NCBI GenBank assembly: GCA_028673005.1 | Contig: CM054118.1 | Location: 5,668,410-5,732,409, forward strand | Direction of reading: 5' to 3' | Origin: Tanypteryx hageni | Lineage: Eukaryota > Arthropoda > Insecta > Odonata > Petaluridae | Length of the DNA stretch: 64,000 nucleotides | Shown: positions 23,737 to 33,714 of the stretch, piece by piece | Position numbering within the stretch: the first letter of the stretch is position 1 | How the letters are laid out: every line of letters starts with the position of its first letter | Position numbers and translations under genes: made by a program | Notes under the pieces: model-generated | What the model was told of the DNA's origin: nothing | The model's database searches: none | What the model saw: only the letters and a program-made list of their open reading frames with translations

Positions 23737-24014
23737 GATAAAAGGTAACAAATATCCAAAAGCCGTACTAAAATTTTAAAGTTGAGATACTCCACTAAGA
23801 AAAGGGAAGGGGGAAAATTTTTTAATTAAAAAATTTAAAATCGAACACACGGAAACCTCGCCCATACAACCAGACACTCCACTTGACGTTTTTGGGTGAG
23901 ATTTCATTCAATTTTTAATTTTTTAATATAAAAACATTTTCCCACCTTACCTTTTCTCAGTATCTCAACTTAAAAATTTTAGTACGGCATTTGGAGATGT
24001 GTTACCTTTTATCC
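23737..24014. mobile_element. Foldback element / MITE with ~100-bp arms
   Basis: The left arm (about 23737-23845) pairs with the inverse of 23910-24014. Shared blocks in order are 'gataaaaggtaaca', 'gccgtactaaaattt', 'aagttgagatact', 'gaaaagg' and 'aaaatt'. A centre of about 65 bases contains 'gtttccgtgtg' in inverse. No coding capacity is seen. The class is not assignable from the ends, and no flanking duplication is clear. Confidence 0.7.
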
Positions 24015-24029
24015 ATGTATGTGTGCCGT

Positions 24030-24770
24030 GAAGCTCATTCCCATACATATGTTTATATTGATGTTTGTCAGTTTTTCATAACTCGCTGAAATCATTTCTG
24101 CTAACGATTTATTTTGTCCTGGGAAAGAAATTCCCGATGTTTCGCGCAAGGCAAAGAGAATTGTTGCAATCTGCGTCGCAGCTAATCATACTTGTGACTC
24201 GAAAGGAATAGGATTTTTAAATCGACGTAAATCGTTGGCTATAAAACGACAATTCTCTGTGCTCTGAAACTAAATTACTCCACGACAAAAGAAAACTTAA
24301 ATTTGCTCTAAATGTCTCATTCTACATAGCTCTTAACAGCTCCAGGAAAATTAATTCAAGCGAATGCCTGCCAAGCTCTGAAAGTTTGCTTTGTTGAAAA
24401 TGTGATGCACCGAACCGGGAAAATTATCTCACTTTTCACGATATGAAGATTCCGTCGTATATTATTCAACCGTAAACGATCGAGATCGCGCCTTTTTTAA
24501 TATTTCCCCTGGAGTAAAGGTGCACTATAATATTTAAAAACCGAACTGAAACACCGACGTTAACCGACGCCTTAAAATGGTCTCGACTGCTTTCGAGTCT
24601 GGCGAAGAACCAGACTTTTTCTCTCGAGAAGAACAAAAAAACCTTCCATAAATCGCAGCGCAAGCACAACGAAACCCAACGCTTCATATCTCTCTGCTTG
24701 GGTTGGGAGCAAGTGAATCGTAAGAGAGAGAAATTAGAACTTCGACACTTCTGGAAAAAGTATTCCACTC
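24030..24770. other. Non-coding, nothing recognised
   Basis: No feature is supported. Confidence 0.35.
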
Positions 24771-24774
24771 TTTT

Positions 24775-25090
24775 CTCTCTCTTCCTGGTTCTTATTCTTT
24801 GCACTCTTCGCATCTTTCTACGCCTTCCTTTCTTAGCACCCCCTCCCACCGCCTATTCTCCCCTTTCACCATTCTCTCGATCGCTGTGCTTCTTCGGCAC
24901 TTTCTTACCCCTCATCTCCCTCTCTCTCTCTCTCTCCCTCCCCACTTCTACCTCCTGCCCTTCCTCACTCCTCGCTTCCATTGAGGTAGGGCTGTGTGTG
25001 TATGCGTGAGGAGAAGAGCGAAGGAGAGAGGGATGGAGGGAGGGGGAGGGAGAGAGGAGAGCACGGAGTGAGAGGAGGATGAGATGGCTG
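24775..25090 (+). repeat. Pyrimidine tract switching to a purine tract
   Basis: The plus strand is CT-rich to about 24990 and GA-rich from about 25005 to 25090, so the two halves could pair as an imperfect inverted repeat. The short (CT)n run is at 24916-24940. Confidence 0.7.
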
Positions 25091-25439
25091 GGGATTGGGA
25101 GGAGTGAGAGCGCGTGTGGCTAAGTTCTCCTCCTTCGGGAGTCTCCCCCTTCGCTTCCTCTCTCTCCCGAAGAAACCCCTCTTCCCAGTCAATCTTATCT
25201 TAGCACACGCCAACTCCCCCTCACGGAACCGTTCAAGCTGGTCGCCCTCCTTTTCTTCCCTTACTTCCTCTTTGCCTCCTCCTCCGCCTCGCAATGATTT
25301 CCTTGCTCCTTCCTTGACGTCGTCTTTAAGCGTTCTTTTGTTTGTTAATTTCTTTATTTTAAAACCATTTCTGCCTGAATTATTATTTTGTATTCAAAAT
25401 AAATTTTTTAGCATAAATTTGTTTATAATGAACCAATAA

Positions 25440-25685
25440 ACATATATAGGTTACCCTGCATTTCACCTAATTGGTGGGTGGCAGGGGGTGCAATACACAA
25501 AAACCTACCTAAAGATTGTCTATCGCAGGTTGAAATTTTCTATTGTGATCTCGTATTGTCCTCGGAAAGTACGAGCCTCGATAACGCTCCGTCCTACAAT
25601 CGATCTCACGTATCTTATCGTCACGGTCGTTTTTACCTATATACGTCGGTGCTTCAATTATTCCTACAACCTCCTCTTGAAATAA
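25440..25685 (-). mobile_element. LINE 3' end, minus strand, 5'-truncated
   Basis: The minus strand encodes the family's C-terminus in frame: EEVVGIIEAPTYIGKNDRDD, CRTERYRGSYFPRTIRDHN and FQPAIDNL, then a stop at 25509. The tail 'tgcaccccctgccaccc' (in inverse) and 'tgcagggtaacc' follow at about 25440-25500. It is closely related to the copies at 29.4 and 31.5 kb and truncated just upstream of VVGII. An imperfect direct repeat of about 36 bp lies on each side (25332-25366 and 25916-25950). Confidence 0.85.
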
Positions 25686-25689
25686 CATG

Positions 25690-26200
25690 TTTTTACTCGT
25701 TCCATTTCCTCTGTAGAATTGCTGCACGAGTTAGTTCAAACATTAACCAGTACAGTGCAGTTAACTGCAGCAGTGCCAAAACAGCTGAAGCATTAAATGC
25801 AGTAGACAGAGTTGAAAAATGAGTAGTCCGTACCTAATTTATTATGATACCATTCTATTAGTATTGAGAAATATAATGCGTAACATATATGTCACGCTAG
25901 GCAAAAATGGGTTACGCGTTCTTTTGTTTGGTCATTTCTTCATTTTTAAGCGGCTCATAAGCAGAATTTTTATGGGATTTTACGAGGATCATATCAAAGA
26001 TTCAACAGGGAGCTATCGAGCTAGTCTTATGGCTGAAAAAATCAAGAACAAGCATTTAAAAAATATTTCTCAGGTATCTTTAATAGCCACATGAATGCTT
26101 GTCCTTCAATTTTCATATCGAAGATGACAAAGCCAAGGGTCACATACTCGAGTTGGAAAAAGTGCATCGCAAGATTAGTAAAACAAATATACGACCCTAT
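25690..26200. other. Non-coding, nothing certain
   Basis: A plus frame at 25819-26094 is open but has no recognisable motif. Confidence 0.3.
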
Positions 26201-26209
26201 ACATAGCGT

Positions 26210-26480
26210 CACTGTATGATTAAGGAATTTGAATAGGTATCTCTTGAGTAGCGCCAAATGGAGAAAAGATTGAAACTTCTAGATAAATGTAGATCGGAAA
26301 TCTTAGCTGAGGAAGTAATCGGAATAATTGAAATACCCTCTATCGAGGATCTTTTTTTATTGGAAAAATCAGAGATCGCAAGAGAATATATATTCAAGCT
26401 TGCAAGTGAGATTTTCTAGGGTAGGTATCTAGTGCACTTAGCCCCCTGCCACCCATCTACCTGGTTGTGCTGATGTAGAA
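26210..26480 (+). mobile_element. Diverged LINE 3' end, plus strand
   Basis: The plus strand reads RLKLLDKCRSEILAEEVIGI, then EIPSIEDL, matching the RLRLLEKYRSECLEDEFVGI / APTY region of the 31-kb copy. A tail with 'agccccctgccacccatcta' and 'gctgatgtag' follows. The segment corresponding to CRTERY..FFPRTIRDHN is replaced by EIAREYIFKLASEIF, so this is a different subfamily or a rearranged copy. Confidence 0.65.
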
Positions 26481-26489
26481 AGACGAGCA

Positions 26490-26550
26490 ACTATGACCAT
26501 AACCTTGGCAGAATTCGAACCCGCGACCTAGCGTACTAACACTTTTCTCA
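26490..26550 (-). mobile_element. tRNA-like (SINE-head) fragment
   Basis: In inverse the sequence reads 'gctaggtcgcgggttcgaat', with a clear B box (GGTTCGAATTC). It sits directly downstream of a LINE tail in the opposite orientation. The A-box region is weak, so the copy is probably partial. Confidence 0.4.
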
Positions 26551-26842
26551 TTTCTCTGTTTTTCGCCTTTTCATCCTCCTTTTATATTCCTCTCGCTCCT
26601 TTTCGTCCTTTCAGCTCGTCTTATGGCGTGATAATGTCACTCAGTCTATCTTCCCGTGGAGGCATTTATGAAAACGAACAACAGCTGGCATTGCGTCGGA
26701 ATCAGTCGAAAAGAGTATTCTAAACCAATCTTGACATGTCCATTAAGAGTGAGAGATTAAAGCATACTATAGGCTGTTGAAATGAAGATATTGAGAAGCT
26801 TTGCTTAAAAAGCTCATGGGCATGGTAAAGAAATAAATTACT

Positions 26843-27012
26843 GAAAATTTAAAGAAAAAACCAATTTATTGAAAGACTTCGTACAAATTCCATTACGAAA
26901 AATAATTATGACTCTCTGATTCGAAATAAATAGTCATATTTACTTTTCGTAATGGAATTTGTACGAAGTCTTTCAATAAATTGGTTTTTACATATTTTTT
27001 CTTTAAATTTTC
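26843..27012. repeat. Near-perfect hairpin (~72-bp arms, 18-base loop)
   Basis: The left arm 26843-26913 pairs with the inverse of 26932-27012. A central block of more than 40 bp is perfect and includes 'gaaagacttcgtacaaattc'. Differences are a few-base insertion near the outer end (tatgt) and small changes near the loop. No coding is present. It could be a young MITE or foldback, or a hairpin RNA source. Confidence 0.85.
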
Positions 27013-27639
27013 ATTATGGAGTTCCACAAAGTGACGGCTAAAACAGTATATAAATTAATTATTGATCGCTTTGAAGGCCCTCAGATCGTTTTGAAGCTTC
27101 GAAGACTTTTATCGGATCCACGACAAAGCCTATCTTTACGAATTTTGCTTATTATGGTCAATTCAGAGCGGCAATTTACTGCTGCGAATAATTAGTGCGC
27201 AGTTTTTGGAACTGAATTTAAGAGTCCTTAAGGCATCTAAAGTGCATCCCCGAACGTTTTTACGGTATTTCTCTATCAGTCACTTTCATTTAGTAACAAG
27301 ATGATCCAAACAGAACTTACGATGTCCATTTAATCATTTATTTAATACTTATATTGGCTTTAATAGCTTTTAAGTCATCGCGGATATGTAGCTCTTTGTG
27401 TTCCCAAATTTAATAATTTAGCGTTATAAAATACTACAAATACATTCGAACGGAATATTAAATTGGTTACGTGTATCTGTGCGGCAAAAATAACGCGTGT
27501 ACGTATTAGAATATACCGAATCTGAGTCCAACAATAGTTGTTGCTATGGCAATACTCTCGTAATGAGTGATAAAAACTGCAAAATCGCCAGTATTTATGC
27601 GGAATTCTAAGAAATACAATCGATAAGCAAAATTCTACG
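27013..27639. other. Non-coding, nothing recognised
   Basis: No feature is supported. Confidence 0.35.
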
Positions 27640-27985
27640 ATACAAATAAGAATCTTCATTCATTTCCTCAGAGAATAGTACAAGACTCGCTCCGATATTA
27701 AAATTTTAAGATATTTTATTGTGCAAGAGAAAATTACCCTGCACGATGAATTTCAGATTTTCAATGTAAATCAAATGGGAAGGATAGTTCCTGGAATCGA
27801 ACCCGGGACTTCAATCTTCGCAACAAAAACTATCCTCGGGAGCTCGACCCATGTAGTAAGAGATTTCCAGCAAGTTTCATGAAAATCGGTGTATTGAGTC
27901 AAAAGTTATTAAGGGGGGACGGACAGACAGACAGACACAACGACAAAACTATAAGCCTATTTCCATTCTGGAAAGTAGGCTAAAA
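27640..27985 (-). mobile_element. Interspersed repeat with internal tRNA-like B box, copy A
   Basis: This stretch aligns with 50228-50552. Shared words in order are 'aataagaat', 'agtacaa', 'ctccgatat', 'tgcacga', 'cctggaatcgaac(c/t)cggga', 'caagtttca(t/c)gaa', a 'gggggac' and 'ggacaga/ggacac' run, and 'aaagtaggct'. In inverse, 'cccgggttcgattcc' is a good B box. The (GACA)n run plus 'gaaaatcggt' resembles the 3' region of widespread invertebrate SINE/LINE families. Confidence 0.65.
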
Positions 27986-28369
27986 ATTGCGTTTCCGTTA
28001 AAATGTTATTCCGTATTTATTTATCAATAGATCATGAATAGCAGTGCACATTTTTTTACAATCAGTTTCATAATCATAAAAGAAAGACGATCACTGACGT
28101 CCAGACGTACATCACGCTTCGTAATCTAACGGCACGTCGTTTGTTTCTAAAATTCCCCGCAGAAAATGGCAAAGATATTAATTTTTGCTGCCAAAAAAGA
28201 AAATGAGAGAGAAACAATAAAAAATGTCGGTGATTTTTTTTAGAGCGCCAGCCGGGAATACTCGTCAGCGAACGTGGAAGAAGAGAAGGACGGGTGCGGA
28301 AAAATCTCGGGGAGACAGATGCCACTGCGGGGGCGGAGGCTCATGGAAACCTCCACCGGTCGGTCGTGC

Positions 28370-28416
28370 ACCCGTGTGTATGTGTGTGTGCGTGTGTGCG
28401 TGCGTGTGTCTCGTCT
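28370..28416 (+). repeat. (GT)n-rich microsatellite
   Basis: Runs of gtgtgt interrupted by gcgtgc. Confidence 0.8.
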
Positions 28417-29405
28417 CTCCGACACCGACGGGTCGCGTGTTGAGGGAAACCGACAGCTGGGGTCAACATGCAAAGACCACACGCCGGACGGTTCCCTCTG
28501 ACCTCATCGGAGTCCGGACGACCCTCTGCACGTCCGATGCACCTCGCATGACACTCACGCTTACATTGCGAATCTGTCACTATCTATCTCTCTGTCTAGA
28601 TTTAAAAAAAATGAGAGAATGCGTACATATAAATGGACCGAGCATATTGTCTATTTATTCCTCGGTTTTTGCAGCTATTTTGACGATGAAATACGTTTTA
28701 AATATGGGAAAATTTGATCTTTGCGACATTTTCAAGCTGTTGTTTTTCTAACATTTGCTGACGTCTTAAAATTAGTTGAAATGATTATTTAGAGAAACTT
28801 TTTTTTCAAAATTCCGTTCGAAATATTTCGAAACATTCTTTCTTAAAGCAGAAGCCCGTGGATTATTAAATGTGACAAAAGCTTCGTATAGCGGGTTTGA
28901 ATCAGCGTACACACATACGAAAAATATGTTGTCGATTGTTATAGGGGGAAAATCTTTCGCCAGCTGTCTGCAAGATATTTGAAATTAGAGACCTTCAAAG
29001 AAGATTTCTCCTACTACATTTATTGAATTGGAATGTATCGCGAACACTTGCGTGGCTTAACTTTCAAATTTTTTTCACATCCAATCCCTTTTTTAAAAGA
29101 AAATTTGCGTTTTGAAATGATTTCCTAACATCGTGGTATACTAATTCGTCAATGTCTTTCAAACCATTGTTAGTCCGGGTATCGATTTAATTTGAACTTT
29201 AAAGGGGAAGATTATAAATCTGAGATTATATAGTTGTAGGGATATGCGGTTTTGTTCTTTTCAGATGGGCAATATTTCTTCTCGATCCTTTTAGCCAAAC
29301 ATGTTAACTTATAAGCTTTATAAGCCCAATTTCAGATTTCGCTGTTCTTGTAAAGTCTCTATGGCGAAAATCTCTCAATTGACCCAGGATTTAAACAAAA
29401 GGTCG
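28417..29405. other. Non-coding, nothing recognised
   Basis: No gene is supported. Frames spanning 28224-28751 are compositional. Confidence 0.35.
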
Positions 29406-29499
29406 AATACATCTACATGTTACCCTGCAATTCACCTAATTGGTGGGTGGCAGGGGGTGCAATGCACCAAAACCTACCTAAAGATTGTCTATCGCAGGT

Positions 29500-29840
29500 T
29501 GAAATTTTCTATTGTGATCTCGCATTGTCCTCGGAAAGAACGAGCCTAGATAACGCTTCGTCCTACAATCGATCTCTCGTATTCATGTTTATTTCCATAC
29601 GGTCGTTTCTACCTATATACGTTGGTGCGTCAATTACTCCTACAACCTCGACTTTTAGACATTCCGATCTGTATTTCTCCAGAAGTCGCAACCTTGAGTT
29701 CAATCCACGATCCTCCAGGGGTACCCAGTTCAAATCCCTCAATAAGGAGGTGACACTTTCCTTATGTTCGTACTTTTGTTTTACGAAGCTGGCTGCTCTG
29801 CGCTGCTAATTGAATTATGTATCCCTTCTCATACGGATCT
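29500..29840 (-). pseudogene. LINE ORF2 C-terminal region (outer copy)
   Basis: In a frame different from the RT the minus strand reads QRRAASFVKQKYEHKESVTS, then LRDLNWVPLEDRGLNSRLRL, then EVVGVIDAPTYIGRND. It is then disrupted near 29580 by an extra segment reading EINMNTRDRL before a stop. This is the conserved post-RT part of the family, which ends FFPRTIRDHN in better copies. At the RT side a TGA replaces the Trp codon after SCI. The frame break relative to the RT lies at the 'caattagcagcgcag' site and is identical in the nested copy. Confidence 0.75.
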
Positions 29841-31095
29841 CATATGCATGAGACGTATTCCACTTGTGGTCTAAGTAAGTATAAGTAACATGTTTCGCGT
29901 ACTTTTTCTGTAGCCCTCCGTACTATTCTACCTATGAAAGCCAGTTTATTGTTGGCCGCGCCTATAACTCGACGAATGTGCATGTCCCACGAAAGATATC
30001 GACTAATGGTTACTCCTAAATATTTTACATACTCGACTGCTTGAATATTTATTCCATCTATTTTATACTCGAAACCTACTTCTATGTTCTTACTTTTCCA
30101 GAATGTAACTGCGGCGCATTTAGTGTAATTAATTTCAATTTGCCATTCTTTGCACCACATTGAAATGGCTCTTAAGTCTTCACGCAGCGACTGATGGCCC
30201 TCCTGGATTTTTATTTCTTTATATATAACGGTATCATTGGCAAAAAGTCTAATTTTACTACGAACTACTGAGCAGATGTCATTTACATAGATTAAGAAAA
30301 GTAGAGGGCCCATTACACTTCCCTGAGGTTCACCCGACGCAACTTTAACGGGGGACGAGTATTTTCCATCGATGACAACTATCTGTTATCTATTCGAGAG
30401 GAAGCCTCTCACCCAACTGACAACTTTCGGATTGATACCATATTGTCCTAACTTCGCAATTAGTTTCTTATGAGACACTTTATCAAACTCCTTCCTGAAG
30501 TCAATGAATATGGCATCGACCTGAGTATTTTTCTCTCCGCATCGCAACAAATCATCCACGAACAGGCCGAGCTGCATTTCGCATGATCTACCTCTCCGGA
30601 ATCCGTGCTGGCATTCTTTAAGCAATGAGTGACTATCTAAATAGCGCATTACAGAACTAAAAATTATGTGCTCAAGTATCTTGCACGATAATGAAGTTAA
30701 GGAAATTGGCCTATAATTTTTGGGCTTCTCTTTGTCGCCGCCCTTATAGATGGGCGTAACGTGTGCCACCTTCCAATCTTTAGGAATGACACCATTCCGT
30801 AATGGATTTCTCGAATGTAATTTGCAAATACGGCGCGATTTCATAAGCTAACTCTTTCAATACTCGCGCGGGTATTTCCTCCGGCCCAGAAGATTTATTT
30901 GGTTTAACTGAATGAAGTTGGAGCGCGATACCATTTTCGGAAAATATCAAATCTTCCATTGAGTCGCCCTGATGCATAGGAATAGTGGTTTCACATTCAT
31001 CGTCATTAGGAGTGAAAGCTTTCTGAAAGTGTTGATTTAATAGGTTTGCTTTCTCCTCACTATCGTGAACTACAGTTACGTTCTGGAAAAGTAAG
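29840..31095 (-). pseudogene. LINE reverse transcriptase domain (outer copy), inactive
   Basis: The minus strand covers RT motifs in order: NKSSGPEEIPARVLKEL, then after a frame shift near 30800 NYRPISLTSLSCKILEHI, HGFRRGRSCEMQL, IFIDFRKEFDKVSH (motif A with its Asp), GEPQGSVMGPLLFLIYVND (motif B) and IRLFANDTVIY (motif C), then YVKYLGVTISRYLSWD (thumb side). Motif C should be F/Y-x-D-D. Here the first catalytic Asp is Asn. A TAA interrupts after FLSNR at about 30385 and the frame shift near 30800 splits the N-terminal part. The normal role is target-primed synthesis of new copies from element RNA. This copy cannot work. Confidence 0.9.
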
Positions 31096-31776
31096 AACAT
31101 AGAAGTAGGTTTCGAGTATAAAATAGATGGAATACATATTCAAGCAGCCGAGTATGTAAAATATTTAGGAGTAACCATTTGTCGAGATCTTTCGTGGAAT
31201 ATGCACATTCGTCGAGTTTTAGCCTCGGCCAACAAGAAATTTGTTTTCATAGGTAGAATAGTACGGAGGACTACAGAAAAAGTACGCGAAACATGTTACT
31301 TATCACTGCTTAGACCACAAGTGGAATACGCCTCATGCATATGGGATTCGTATGAGAAGGGATACATAATTCAATTAGCAGCGCAGAGCAGCCAGCTTCG
31401 TAAAACAAAAGTACGAACTTAAGGAAAACGTCACCTCATTATAGAGGGATTTGAACTAGGTACCACTGGAGGATCGTAGATTGAACTCAAGGTTGCGGCT
31501 TCTGGAGAAATATAGATCGGAATGTCTGGAAGACGAGTTTGTAGGAATAATTGCGGCACCAACCTATACAGGTACAAACGACCGTGACGATAAGGTACGT
31601 GAGATCGATTGTAGGACGGAGCGTTATCTAGGCTCGTTCTTTCCGAGGACAATACGAGATCACAATAGAATATTTCAACCTTCGATAGACAATCTTTAGG
31701 TAGGTTTTGGTGCATTGCACCCCCTGTCACCCACCAATTAGGTGAATTGCAGGGTAACATGTAGATGTAGATGTGC
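31073..31776 (+). mobile_element. 5'-truncated LINE of the same family nested in the outer LINE
   Basis: The plus strand starts inside the RT thumb region (KSKNIEVGFEYKIDGI, then YVKYLGVTICRDLSWNMHIR) and runs through PQVEYASCIWDSYEKGY. After a frame change it reads EDRRLNSRLRLLEKYRSECL and FFPRTIRDHNRIFQPSIDNL with a stop at about 31699. The 3' tail 'ccccctgtcacccacc' and 'gtaacatgtagatgtagatg' ends at 31776. It is very similar to the outer copy but keeps Trp where the outer has TGA. The 5' junction shows about 10 bases of microhomology (cagttac.ttc) between insert and target, typical of truncated LINE insertions. Confidence 0.88.
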
Positions 31777-31779
31777 ATT

Positions 31780-32260
31780 TTCCGTTTCCGATCTCAGTGA
31801 CGCAATAGTGAGGCCTCTACCATGGTCTTCTCTGACGTAAGACCAAAATGCTTTCGGGTTCTCTTTCAAGTTTTCCTGTAAAACCTTCTTTTTTATTTGT
31901 TAAACGCATTACGCATTGGCACTCTGGCTATGGAGCGTGCCACCTTGTATTCCTGCCTTAACGTTGCAATCTGTTCGACCGTAGCTGTTGAGGATGTTGT
32001 GTTTACGCGAAAGTGGAGTTTTCTTTGCCGTCGGAGAGCGCTCCTAACTTCCTGGTTGTGCCATCTAGGTTCTGCATTTTCACGCTTCAGTTTGCTTGGA
32101 ATAAATTTATCTGTACACTCTCGCATCATACCTTTGAACATGCACCAGGATTCTTCCGCGTTTGCAATATCTGTTACCTCGCAAAAATTCGTGTATTTAT
32201 TTCGCAGACAAGACATAAATTTAGCGAAATCGGCTTTGGCGAATACATACAGCATTCTTT
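31780..32260 (-). pseudogene. LINE ORF2 linker between endonuclease and RT
   Basis: The minus strand from about 32255 reads FAKADFAKFMSCLRN, ESWCMFKGMMRECTDKFIP and PRWHNQEVRSALRRQRKLHF, stopping at 31893. A second piece nearer the junction reads KENPKAFWSYVREDHGRGLT. This 'P.W.N.E...A...R..L' and 'NPKAFW.YVR' pattern is the standard endonuclease-RT linker of CR1/Jockey-type LINEs. The break at 31893 is a stop or frame change within NAFNK. Confidence 0.8.
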
Positions 32261-32324
32261 TAGTCCTAACCTGTTTCTCAATGTTTAGCTAATACTCCTC
32301 GTACACTGCCTTGTGATCGCTTAT

Positions 32325-33121
32325 TCACTCAGCAACAGATACCCTATTCAAATGCACAGGAAGATTAGTAGCCAATAAATCTAATATATTATTAAATCTC
32401 GTGGGAACTCTCACTAACTGATACAGTGAGTGTTTGCCGAAAGTTTCAAGTAAAACCTCGCAAGATTCACGCTCTCTACCACCGGGATAAAAGCAATTAT
32501 GCCTCAATCATTTGGTGTAAGATTTAAATCGGCCCCGATTATAATGCCTTTAGCTTTATTAATCCAACTTAGCGTCGCCAGTTGTTTATATAGATAATAA
32601 ATAGTTTCCACGCTCGCATTTGGTGGTCTATAAAAGGCGCATATATTTATAGTTTTACAGTCGCTCCCTTGCACACTACACCAAACACCTTCGACTTCGT
32701 CGTCATTAATCTGTATTGGGTTACTTTCATATTTATTGCTAACTGCTATAAAGACTTCACCTCCCGACCGGATACATCGATCTTTTCTAAAAACGCTATA
32801 GTCACGAGGAAAGATCTCCTGACTGGCTATGTCCGCCGATAGCCAACTTTCTGTACCTATCACTACATCTGCACGCAGGCTACGAATAAGATGTTCAAGT
32901 TCGGCCTCCTTCCTGCGACAGTTAACCGTGATGATTTTCAGTTTATCGCTATTACTACGTAACGATGCCTCGCGCGCTACTGAATTATTATTATTATTTA
33001 CTGCCTCCTTGTCCTCCCTATTGCGTTGACTATTTCTACGCTTAGAATGTATTCTACTGTTAATTACCATCGCGTTTATGGTGGAATGACGGTCGGACGT
33101 ATTACTACTATTGACTTGCAT
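32325..33121 (-). pseudogene. LINE ORF2 apurinic-type endonuclease domain
   Basis: The start at 33121 is followed by a polar leader, then endonuclease motifs: LKIITVNCRRKEAELEHLI, RADVVIGTESWLS (catalytic Glu), YSVFRKDRCIRSGGEVFIAV, EGVWCSVQGS, CAFYRPPN and GIIIGADLNLTPND (where the family has G-D-F/L-N). The frame shifts at about 32505 and continues LVRVPTRFNNILDLLATN to a stop at 32325, just before an SDHKAV-like block (catalytic Ser-Asp-His region) that follows the stop. The domain normally nicks target DNA to prime reverse transcription. Most catalytic positions are readable, but the frame break disables it. Confidence 0.85.
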
Positions 33122-33152
33122 ATCAACGCTTGGTGAATACCATTCCTTAAAT

Positions 33153-33347
33153 CTAGCCTAAAAAAGCCCTAGCATGCTCGAACACCCTACCCGCTACCGC
33201 CTCCGCAGCATCGGCAGTGTAGTGCACACCAGAACCGTTTAGGGATGCACTACATGAGTCCAGGACCGGCCTCTGGTCAACGAAGTCCACTCCATTGCCC
33301 CTACAGAATAGAACCTCGGTATCCGATAAAATTTCAAAGATTGGCAA
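33153..33347 (-). pseudogene. LINE ORF1 C-terminus, SGNH/GDSL-esterase-like
   Basis: The minus frame ends with LDSCSASLNGSGVHYTADAA then EAVAGRVFEHARAFLG and a stop. The 'GVHYT..A......RV' arrangement matches the last block (D-x-x-H plus helix) of SGNH esterase domains, which CR1/L2-type ORF1 proteins carry. Here the block reads S-G-V-H, so the Asp of the catalytic D-x-x-H is Ser. Only this last part is present; the element appears truncated at about 33350. The start of this piece is uncertain because the upstream frame is lost. Confidence 0.55.
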
Positions 33348-33351
33348 TTAG

Positions 33352-33705
33352 CCATCGGGTCAACTTATTCATACTGGATAAGCTCTAAGATATGATTGCA
33401 ATTAGACTCCACACTTCTTAATCGACCGTGAACGTTGAAAACAAATTTCGAATCCTAAGAAAAGAAAGAAGAAAAAGTGTACTCAGACCATTCAAAGACA
33501 TTATTTCCTATACTATACAGGAACAGTCTTTCTGTATACATGCAATCAAAATCTTAACCAAATTGGCCCATGAAAACCGCTAATTGAGCTGTATGTTCCA
33601 CAGGATGAATTTTAATGAGTGTATATCTCATAAGGAGTTGCGTCAAAATCCGTCAAGCGGTTCAAGAGATGAAAGACATGAGGCGTTCCGCTACTACTGT
33701 GCGAT
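33352..33705. other. Non-coding, nothing certain
   Basis: The string 'cgtcaaaatccgtcaagcgg' resembles the 'ccgtttgacggattttaa' seen at 21.13 kb in inverse, so part may be an old interspersed repeat. Confidence 0.35.
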
Positions 33706-33714
33706 TATCTAGGG

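Larger units (their letters stand above)
29408..33350 (-). mobile_element. CR1/L2-like LINE, nearly full ORF2, interrupted by a second copy
   Basis: In minus-strand order this element holds the end of an ORF1 esterase (33347-33153), an APE-type endonuclease (33121-32325), a linker (32260-31780), a reverse transcriptase (31095-29840), a conserved C-terminal region (29840-29500) and an untranslated tail. The tail reads 'tgcaccccctgccaccc' then 'gcagggtaacatgtagatgt' at 29408. An opposite-strand copy of the same family (31073-31776) splits it between linker and RT. Frameshifts, stops and an RT active-site change make it inactive. The esterase-type ORF1 favours the CR1/L2 group over Jockey, but a phylogeny would be needed. 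Confidence 0.88.

Noticed and set aside
25919..26094. Open plus frame between two LINE fragments, considered as a LINE internal exon
   Set aside because: No match to RT, endonuclease or C-terminal motifs of the family in any frame.
28224..28751. 175-residue plus frame near a GT microsatellite
   Set aside because: It contains the translated (GT)n run (VCMCVCVCACVC) and overlapping frames on the other strand.
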